Source of the DNA: Roseburia sp.
GTDB taxonomy: Bacteria > Bacillota > Clostridia > Lachnospirales > Lachnospiraceae
Assembly (NCBI GenBank): GCA_022771695.1
Contig: JALEKJ010000040.1
Span: 1 to 64,000 of the forward strand
Reading direction: 5' to 3'
Length of the DNA: 64,000 nt
Shown in pieces: positions 58,415 through 64,000 of this stretch. The notes beneath the pieces were generated by a model that was given only the letters and a program-made list of their open reading frames with translations, did not search any database and was not told the DNA's origin. The number at the start of each line of letters is the position of its first letter. Positions within the stretch are counted from its first letter, which is position 1. A program made the position numbers and the translations under genes.

Positions 58415-59467
58415 CTATACTGTTAATACCTGATGTCCTGCCGCCTTAAGCAGACGGTTCATTATCGCCTGCCCAATCCGCGGTGTCGCAAAGCTCTCGG
58501 AATAGATGACCTCTATATCCAAGTCGTCAAATTCGCGCAATATCTTATAGAGGTGTCTGGCAATCGCGTCCTCATCAGACCGCGCACCGATACTCATCGT
58601 ACAATCGCTGTTGTAACGCTCCATCGTCTCATCGGTTGCTATAATGCCAACCTTCTGCCCGGCAGCCTGTTTTTCGCTCACCAGCCTGTTAATCGCCTCT
58701 ACAACTACGTCTGTCTGCCCCTCGACCAATATCAGATCTGCTTTTGGTGCATAGTGTTTATACTTCATTCCCGGCGCCTTCGGCTTCCGCTCAGAATCCG
58801 CGGCAATAATTCCGGGATCTATACACACTTCCTCACCAAGCACTTCTTCAAGCATCTCTCTGGTGATATAACCCGGTCGCAAAATCATCGGCACACGCTC
58901 TGTTAAATCAATGATTGTGGACTCAATTCCAATGCCTACCGGTCCCCCATCCAGTATCATCGGTATCCTGCCATCCATGTCCAGTGCGACATGTGCTGCC
59001 TCGGTCGGGCTCGGTTTACCCGAAGTATTCGCGCTTGGCGCTGCAATCAAACAGCCACTCTCTTCTATCAGATGTAATGCAACCGGATGGTTCGGCATGC
59101 GGACTGCCACCGTTTCCATACCACCGGTCGTCTCATAAGGCACCTTTTCATTCTTCCAGACAATCATCGTAAGCGGCCCCGGCCAAAAAGCGTCCGCGAG
59201 CAATTTTGCCTGCTTTGGAACTTCTTTCGCAATGGATACCAGCTCCTCAAATCTGGCTATGTGAACAATCAGCGGATTGTCTGATGGCCTCCCTTTTGCT
59301 GCGTATATTTTGTTTGCGGCTTCCGGGCGAAGCGCATCCGCTCCGAGTCCATATACTGTCTCTGTCGGAAATGCCACCAGTTCCCCTTTTTGAATGAGTT
59401 TGGCAGCTTCTTTTATACATATATTATCTATATCAGCAGAGTTTATCTTCAAAACCTTTGTCTGCAT
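58415..59467 (-). CDS. Threonylcarbamoyl-AMP synthase (Sua5)
   Basis: A 350-residue enzyme making the threonylcarbamoyl-AMP used for t6A in tRNA. The YrdC domain (about 1-210) shows FPTETVYGLGADA, KGRPSDNPLIVHI and APSANTSGKPSPTEA, and the extra Sua5 domain runs to the end. It is the long Sua5 form, like B. subtilis YwlC. First gene of the operon Sua5-phosphatase-upp-deaminase. Confidence 0.94.
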   Translation of the reverse strand: MQTKVLKINSADIDNICIKEAAKLIQKGELVAFPTETVYGLGADALRPEAANKIYAAKGRPSDNPLIVHIARFEELVSIAKEVPKQAKLLADAFWPGPLTMIVWKNEKVPYETTGGMETVAVRMPNHPVALHLIEESGCLIAAPSANTSGKPSPTEAAHVALDMDGRIPMILDGGPVGIGIESTIIDLTERVPMILRPGYITREMLEEVLGEEVCIDPGIIAADSERKPKAPGMKYKHYAPKADLILVEGQTDVVVEAINRLVSEKQAAGQKVGIIATDETMERYNSDCTMSIGARSDEDAIARHLYKILREFDDLDIEVIYSESFATPRIGQAIMNRLLKAAGHQVLTV

Positions 59468-59525
59468 TATTCATTCCTGCCTTTCTGTATGATTATGACA
59501 CAATTCCAAAAAATAGGCAACCTAC

Positions 59526-59554
59526 TTGCTATGTTTTTGTAAATGTGGCATAAT
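59526..59554 (+). promoter_or_regulatory. Promoter of galM
   Basis: TTGCTA (59526-59531) and CATAAT (59549-59554) with a 17-bp spacer, about 90 bases before the galM start. The minus-strand Sua5 promoter must share the same 184-bp gap. Confidence 0.5.
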
Positions 59555-59651
59555 TATGTCCGTTAGGTTCATGCTATAAAGTATGAGCCGTTTTATTCGG
59601 GGACTTACAGGGATAATATCCATGATAACGTCCCGTAGGAAAGGAGTTTCC

Positions 59652-60689
59652 ATGAAAATTACAAAATCGGATTTTGGTACTACGAACACCGGAGAAAATA
59701 TTCATATATACCACTTGGAAAATACAAGCGGTGCTTACGTCGAGGTGATTGACTTCGGCTGCCGCCTTGTAAAGATTGTTGTACCGGACCGCGAAGGTAG
59801 CATGACCGATGTCTGCCTCGGCTTTGACGCGATGGAGGGCTACGAAAAAGACGATGCCAGCCTTGGTGCCGTTGTCGGACGCGTTGCAAACCGCATCAAA
59901 GACGGTCATTTTTCCTTGAACGGAAAGGATTATCAGCTTGCCGTTAACAACGGCTCTAACCATCTGCATGGCGGTCTTGTCGGATACGGTTCGAAACAAT
60001 GGGATGCAAAGATAAAAGACGACAAACTCATCCTGACGATGAATTCTCCGGATGGAGAGGAAGGTTATCCCGGTAACCTGACACTCTCTGTCACTTACGG
60101 CTGGTCAGAAGATAATGAGCTTTCTATCTTATACGAAGCTTCCACCGACACAGATACATTGTTAAATGTTACCAGCCACGGATATTTCAATCTGAACGGC
60201 GAAGGTGCAAGCGATATCCTATCTCATGAGCTTTTTATCGACGCGGACATGATTACTGAGCTGGATGATACACAGGCTCCTACCGGAAAGCTGATTTCCG
60301 TGGAGGGAACACCGTTTGATTTCCGTACTATGCACACCATCGGGAAGTTCCTCTCCTCCGATTATGAGCAGCTCCGTAAGTTCGGTACGTATGACCACAA
60401 TTTTGTCATCAATGGCACCGGTCTCCGCGAGGCCGCTGTACTTCAGTCCAGGGACAGTGGCATACGTATGACCTGCTTTACGGATCAGCCGGGCATGCAG
60501 CTCTATGTGGCAAACCAGCCAATCAATCTTCCGGGCAAAAACGGTAAGAGCTATGAACGCCATACCAGCGTGTGTCTTGAGACGCAGCATTTCCCAGATG
60601 CCATCAACCACGAAAACTTCTCCAGTATCGTGTTGACACCGGAGGAGCCGTTCCGTTCTAAGACGTTATATCATTTTTCGACATTTTAA
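59652..60689 (+). CDS. galM: Aldose 1-epimerase (galactose mutarotase)
   Basis: A 345-residue mutarotase that interconverts alpha and beta sugars. Active residues are His in NGSNHLHGG near 100, His in TSHGYFNLNG near 177, and the catalytic Glu in CLETQHFPDA near 308. The start is the ATG at 59652 with AAAGGAG; the longer reading runs into the leader. It stands alone, cytosolic, and fits the glucoside and fructose catabolism nearby. Confidence 0.95.
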   Translation: MKITKSDFGTTNTGENIHIYHLENTSGAYVEVIDFGCRLVKIVVPDREGSMTDVCLGFDAMEGYEKDDASLGAVVGRVANRIKDGHFSLNGKDYQLAVNNGSNHLHGGLVGYGSKQWDAKIKDDKLILTMNSPDGEEGYPGNLTLSVTYGWSEDNELSILYEASTDTDTLLNVTSHGYFNLNGEGASDILSHELFIDADMITELDDTQAPTGKLISVEGTPFDFRTMHTIGKFLSSDYEQLRKFGTYDHNFVINGTGLREAAVLQSRDSGIRMTCFTDQPGMQLYVANQPINLPGKNGKSYERHTSVCLETQHFPDAINHENFSSIVLTPEEPFRSKTLYHFSTF

Positions 60690-60724
60690 TATCGGTTTGC
60701 AAAAACTAACCATGTGCTAAATTT

Positions 60725-60763
60725 AAAACACGAGCTTTTCTCTCTTGTAAAGCTCGTGTTTTT
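60725..60763 (+). terminator. Terminator of galM
   Basis: A stem aaacacgagctt/aagctcgtgttt with loop ttctctcttgt and a T5 tail. Confidence 0.88.
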
Positions 60764-60775
60764 GTATTAAAATGA

Positions 60776-61006
<231 letters not shown>

Positions 61007-61026
61007 TTCGCGCTTTATAGCAAGCA

Positions 61027-61062
61027 AAGAAGCCGTCACGGTTGTGACGGCTTCTTCTTTTT
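61027..61062. terminator. Shared terminator of ferredoxin and the MerR-like gene
   Basis: A perfect 13-bp stem (aagaagccgtcac 61027-61039, gtgacggcttctt 61044-61056) with loop ggtt and a C-T5 plus-strand tail. The last codons of the minus-strand MerR-like gene lie inside the stem. Confidence 0.88.
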
Positions 61063-61665
61063 AAAGATTCCTTTTTTCTCTTCTTTGCCTCGCAAGTTTT
61101 CGCGTATTGCCGCATCCAGCTTCCGAAAGCGTTCTTCTTCTTGCTCTTCACGCTCGCGCATAAGGTAATTCATCTCTTTTAGCACCTGCTTCCCAACCTC
61201 CTCACTGATATTCTCACTCAGTTGTTGATTGTTTGCAGCGATTGCCGTCCCTACAATCTGTGTCATAAGCTCCGTGAATTGTGCCATCTTGTCAGTGTTG
61301 TCCAAGACGCTCTGCTGATTTTCTCTCGTCTGTATGGATTGTCTTGTCTTACCTAAGACGGCCACGCCGGTAGACGGATGCTGCATCTCTTCAACCGAAG
61401 AATGCGGCTGTGACTGTGGCTCTGCCACGAGCCCTTCTACCGGTCCGTTATGTACAATCATGCGAATCGCCTTCAGTTGATAGCCCTGCTCTTTTAACTC
61501 CTTTATCCTTTGGAACTCCTGAATGTTCTCCTTCGTATAATACCGGTGCCCCATCTCATTGCGCGGAATGTCAAGCTCCAGTTCATCCTCCCAGTAACGT
61601 AATACATGCGATTCCACGTTGACAATATTGGCAGCGTCGGAAATCATGTAACGTACTTTTTCCAT
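61036..61665 (-). CDS. MerR-like DNA-binding protein
   Basis: A 209-residue protein. Residues 1-75 form a MerR-type winged helix (ISDAANIVNVESHVLRYWE, HRYYTKENIQEFQRIKEL). The remainder has no metal-binding Cys. Instead there is a Gln/Ser-rich linker and a charged coiled coil (about 165-200) ending in a Lys-rich tail. This layout is closer to chromosome-anchoring RacA-like proteins than to metal sensors. SD AAGGAGG. The stop codon lies in the shared terminator. Target unknown. Confidence 0.85.
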   Translation of the reverse strand: MEKVRYMISDAANIVNVESHVLRYWEDELELDIPRNEMGHRYYTKENIQEFQRIKELKEQGYQLKAIRMIVHNGPVEGLVAEPQSQPHSSVEEMQHPSTGVAVLGKTRQSIQTRENQQSVLDNTDKMAQFTELMTQIVGTAIAANNQQLSENISEEVGKQVLKEMNYLMREREEQEEERFRKLDAAIRENLRGKEEKKGIFKKKKPSQP

Positions 61666-61765
61666 TCTGGTTCCTCCTTTTTCTGCCTAACTTATATTAT
61701 AAGCAAGGGGAACCTTTCGTACAACGAAAATCGCTCGTCTTATTCCGACAGAGTTCTGGGATTTG

Positions 61766-62065
61766 TTACATTTTATTCCCTGCATCATATTTAGGAATAA
61801 ACTCAATTTTCAATGTCATATCCATCCCATCCGCAAGGCGCTTCAACAGCTTTAAAGACGGATTTCTTGTTCCGTTTTCAAGCTTACTGATGTCTGCCTG
61901 ATTGATTCCGGTTCGCTCTGCCAACTGCTTCTGCGTAAGATTCTGAGAGGTTCGCGCATCCACAATCGCCCGGATAATGTCCATTTCCGGTTGAATATCA
62001 TCATACTCTTTTCTAAATTCCGGATCTTTCAGCATTTCACCTAAGGATTCTTTAAATGTTTTCAT
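61766..62065 (-). CDS. HigA-type antitoxin
   Basis: A 99-residue XRE-family antitoxin: an N-terminal toxin-neutralising segment (1-35) and a helix-turn-helix (TQKQLAERTGINQADISKLE) at about 45-65. The start at 62065 overlaps the end of the toxin gene by 14 bases. It would bind the toxin and, together with it, repress the promoter through the palindrome upstream. Confidence 0.9.
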   Translation of the reverse strand: MKTFKESLGEMLKDPEFRKEYDDIQPEMDIIRAIVDARTSQNLTQKQLAERTGINQADISKLENGTRNPSLKLLKRLADGMDMTLKIEFIPKYDAGNKM

Positions 62066-62420
62066 AATCAACACCCTTTCTTTTTAAATAATCCGCTCTA
62101 TACTTTTTTGCTCTTTCAATCTCTCTTCTCGGTGTCTTTTGCGTTTTCTTTATAAAACCATTTGTAAGAACTATTTTCCCCTCATTCCAAAAGAAATATA
62201 ACACTCTAGAAATATCATTGCCTACCTTTCCACGTATTTCAAAAATGCCGTCCCCCAAGTATTTACTGTACGGTTCGCGCAACTGATTTCCCTTTTCTTC
62301 CAGGACTTCAACAATCGCATATAATCTGGCAGACATTTTCTTATCCAACGAACGCATAAACTGCTCTGCCGGTCTTTCTCCATTTTCTTTTTCATAGAAT
62401 TCGACTGTAAATTGTTCCAA
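62052..62420 (-). CDS. HigB/RelE-type toxin (Gp49-like)
   Basis: A 122-residue RelE-superfamily endoribonuclease toxin of the Gp49/HigB group, which cuts mRNA on the ribosome. Typical core: FEIRGKVGNDISRVLYFFW and the basic KKTQKTPRREIERAKKY near 92-108. Toxin-first order is usual for HigBA. Translation begins with TTG at 62420, chosen because AGGTGG is six bases upstream and the only nearby ATG is in another frame. A weak start may keep toxin below antitoxin. Confidence 0.9.
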   Translation of the reverse strand: MEQFTVEFYEKENGERPAEQFMRSLDKKMSARLYAIVEVLEEKGNQLREPYSKYLGDGIFEIRGKVGNDISRVLYFFWNEGKIVLTNGFIKKTQKTPRREIERAKKYRADYLKRKGVDYENI

Positions 62421-62440
62421 ACAATTCCACCTTTCTCATT

Positions 62441-62469
62441 ATATTATGGTATATATGCCATAATGTCAA
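62441..62469 (-). promoter_or_regulatory. Promoter and operator of the toxin-antitoxin pair
   Basis: A perfect TTGACA (62469-62464) and TAATAT (62446-62441) are 17 bp apart on the minus strand. A 20-bp near-perfect palindrome, ttatggtata/tatgccataa (62444-62463), fills the spacer, the usual site for an autoregulating antitoxin. Confidence 0.75.
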
Positions 62470-62640
62470 TAAATTTTTTACTAGGAACTTTACACATGAA
62501 CCTTTAAGATATTAGAATTGTGTCATGACTCGGTTTTACGCCGAAAAGATTCCCCAAGATGCATATGATTATAATCGTTTGAATTGCGTTTGTAAATTGT
62601 TTGATTGAAGGATTGTTAGATATGCACAAATTTTTCCACT

Positions 62641-62668
62641 AAAAAAATGCCAGAAAATTCTCTGGCAT
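62641..62668 (-). terminator. Terminator of dnaB
   Basis: Arms atgccaga (62647-62654) and tctggcat (62661-62668) are followed on the minus strand by T6. Right after the dnaB stop codon. Confidence 0.88.
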
Positions 62669-62677
62669 CCTTTTTAT

Positions 62678-64000
62678 TTATTTCTCCATATTGGCAAACT
62701 TTGTATACTGTGGCAGCCATACCAAGTTGACGGTACCGATTGGACCGTTTCTCTGTTTAGCAATGATGATTTCGGAGATACCCTTCATCTCGGAATCGTG
62801 ATTGTAGTAGTCATCACGGTAGATAAACATTACCACGTCGGCATCCTGCTCGATAGCTCCGGACTCACGCAAGTCGGAGAGCATCGGTCTGTGGTCCGGT
62901 CTCTGCTCTACCGCTCGGGAGAGCTGGGACAGTGCGATAACCGGCACGGAAAGCTCTCTTGCCAGCGCCTTAAGGGAACGGGAGATATCGGAAATCTCCT
63001 GCTGGCGGGAATCCGAAGATTTCCCGGAACCGGACATCAACTGTAAGTAATCGATGATGACTAACTTTAGGTCATGCTCTAACTTATACTTACGGCACTT
63101 ACTGCGCATCTCTGAAATGGAGATACCCGGTGTATCATCGATTATCAACTCAGAATTACCGATTGTGCCTGCGCCTTCAATCAGCTTTTCCCAATCCGCA
63201 TCGGAAAGGTTACCGGTACGGAGCGCCTGTGCATCTACTCTGGACTCCAGAGAGAATAGACGGTTTACAAGCTGCTCCTTGGACATCTCGAGTGAGAAGA
63301 TGGCCGTGCACATATGCTCGTGGAAAGCAACATACTGCGCAATATTAAGTACAAATGCGGTCTTTCCCATGGAAGGACGCGCTGCAACAAGAATCAAATC
63401 CGATGGCTGCAAACCCGCCGTACGGTAATCCAAATCGATAAATCCGGTAGGAATACCCGTTACCGTACCGGAGGTTTTCGCTGCATTCTCAATCTTCTCA
63501 AGTGCGTTCATAACAACCTGGCGGATTGGCACATAATCGCCGCCACCGCCGCGCGCGGAAAGCAAATCGAACACCTTTTTCTCGGTGATATCCATCACCG
63601 TCTCGACGCTTTCTTTGCCGAGATAACACTCATTTTCAATCTCTTCGTTCAGCTTAATCAGTTTACGGCGCATCGCATTATCTTTTACAATCTGCGCATA
63701 ATACTTCACGTTTGCCGACGTCGGCACCGCAGTTACCAAATCTCTTACAAATTCCAGACTGGCAATCTCCGGCGGTACATCTTTTTCTTTTAATTTATTC
63801 TGCAATGTCACCAAGTCTACCGGCAGTCCCTTATTGTACAATTCAATCATCGTATCAAATAAAACTCCATACTGCTGGTGGTAGAAATCCTCACTGATGA
63901 GCATCTCCATCGCGGTAACAATGGCATCTTTATCCATAATCATGGAGCCGATGACGGACTGCTCTGCCTCAAGGCTGTTAGGCATAATCCGCTTAATCAA
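62678..64000 (-). CDS. dnaB: Replicative DNA helicase DnaB, 5' end cut by the window
   Basis: At least 440 residues. The N-terminal helical domain (EAEQSVIGSMIMD), the linker and the RecA-like motor with Walker A ARPSMGKTAF, Walker B LVIIDYLQLM and DLRESGAIEQDADVVMF. It unwinds DNA at the replication fork as a hexamer. The frame is open to the window edge; the first codon here, TTG, sits where homologues already have about ten more residues upstream, so the true start is likely beyond position 64000. No intein is seen. Confidence 0.96.
   Translation of the reverse strand: MIKRIMPNSLEAEQSVIGSMIMDKDAIVTAMEMLISEDFYHQQYGVLFDTMIELYNKGLPVDLVTLQNKLKEKDVPPEIASLEFVRDLVTAVPTSANVKYYAQIVKDNAMRRKLIKLNEEIENECYLGKESVETVMDITEKKVFDLLSARGGGGDYVPIRQVVMNALEKIENAAKTSGTVTGIPTGFIDLDYRTAGLQPSDLILVAARPSMGKTAFVLNIAQYVAFHEHMCTAIFSLEMSKEQLVNRLFSLESRVDAQALRTGNLSDADWEKLIEGAGTIGNSELIIDDTPGISISEMRSKCRKYKLEHDLKLVIIDYLQLMSGSGKSSDSRQQEISDISRSLKALARELSVPVIALSQLSRAVEQRPDHRPMLSDLRESGAIEQDADVVMFIYRDDYYNHDSEMKGISEIIIAKQRNGPIGTVNLVWLPQYTKFANMEK

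Noticed and set aside
62470-62640. tRNA or small gene between the toxin and dnaB
   Set aside because: No cloverleaf, no open frame with a ribosome site and no terminator of its own.

Overview
The window looks like chromosome from a motile, strictly anaerobic gut Clostridium of the family Lachnospiraceae (Roseburia/Lachnospira/Butyrivibrio-like). The reasons are moderate GC with strong Shine-Dalgarno sites, an 8-Cys clostridial ferredoxin, three chemoreceptors, GH3 beta-glucosidases, an eight-subunit F-ATPase with a predicted Na+ site, and the Gram-positive order Sua5 - LMW phosphatase - upp - atp. The genus is inference. There are no rRNA or tRNA genes, insertion sequences, prophage or CRISPR arrays. 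Most genes lie on the minus strand.

Layout. 1-7.0 kb: the tail of an unknown gene, an aconitase-type hydratase, a HAD phosphatase, an OmpR/HisKA two-component pair and an AraC regulator. 7.1-11.3 kb (plus strand): a GPH-family transporter, an alpha/beta-hydrolase and a flavin/Fe-S reductase with the HGDR motif (residues 164-167) reported for the gut bilirubin reductase BilR. 11.4-18.7 kb: an LCP protein, a 223-bp imperfect palindrome, two small cell-envelope or coiled-coil proteins, a secreted 5'-nucleotidase, a DUF362-ferredoxin protein and a cytosolic 5'-nucleotidase. The last belongs to an operon with a LacI regulator and a phnD-C-E-E importer (to 23.3 kb). 23.5-29.6 kb: SurE, an autoregulated HTH-Uma2 fusion, a chemoreceptor and a lipoprotein fusing an esterase to a histidine phosphatase. 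29.7-39.4 kb: a GtrA-like protein, a membrane-anchored permuted GH3, a GHKL/LytTR pair, a cytosolic GH3 and an amidohydrolase. 39.6-45.3 kb: a self-contained fructose PTS operon (fruR-fruK-fruA-HPr-EI). 45.4-49.1 kb: a tandem pair of chemoreceptors. 49.3-56.6 kb: the atp operon. 56.8-59.5 kb: dCMP deaminase, upp, LMW phosphatase and Sua5. 59.6-64 kb: galM, ferredoxin, a MerR-like protein, a HigBA-type toxin-antitoxin pair and dnaB, cut by the window edge.

How they work together. The beta-glucosidases and their LytTR system release sugars from oligosaccharides. The fru operon takes up fructose with its own EI and an HPr that lacks the regulatory Ser46. Receptors guide motility. The ATP synthase probably couples to Na+. 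The most noteworthy unit is the transporter-hydrolase-BilR operon. Its logic (hexuronide-type carrier, esterase, bilirubin reductase) would suit uptake, de-esterification and reduction of bilirubin acyl-glucuronides; this is a hypothesis built on motifs and gene order.
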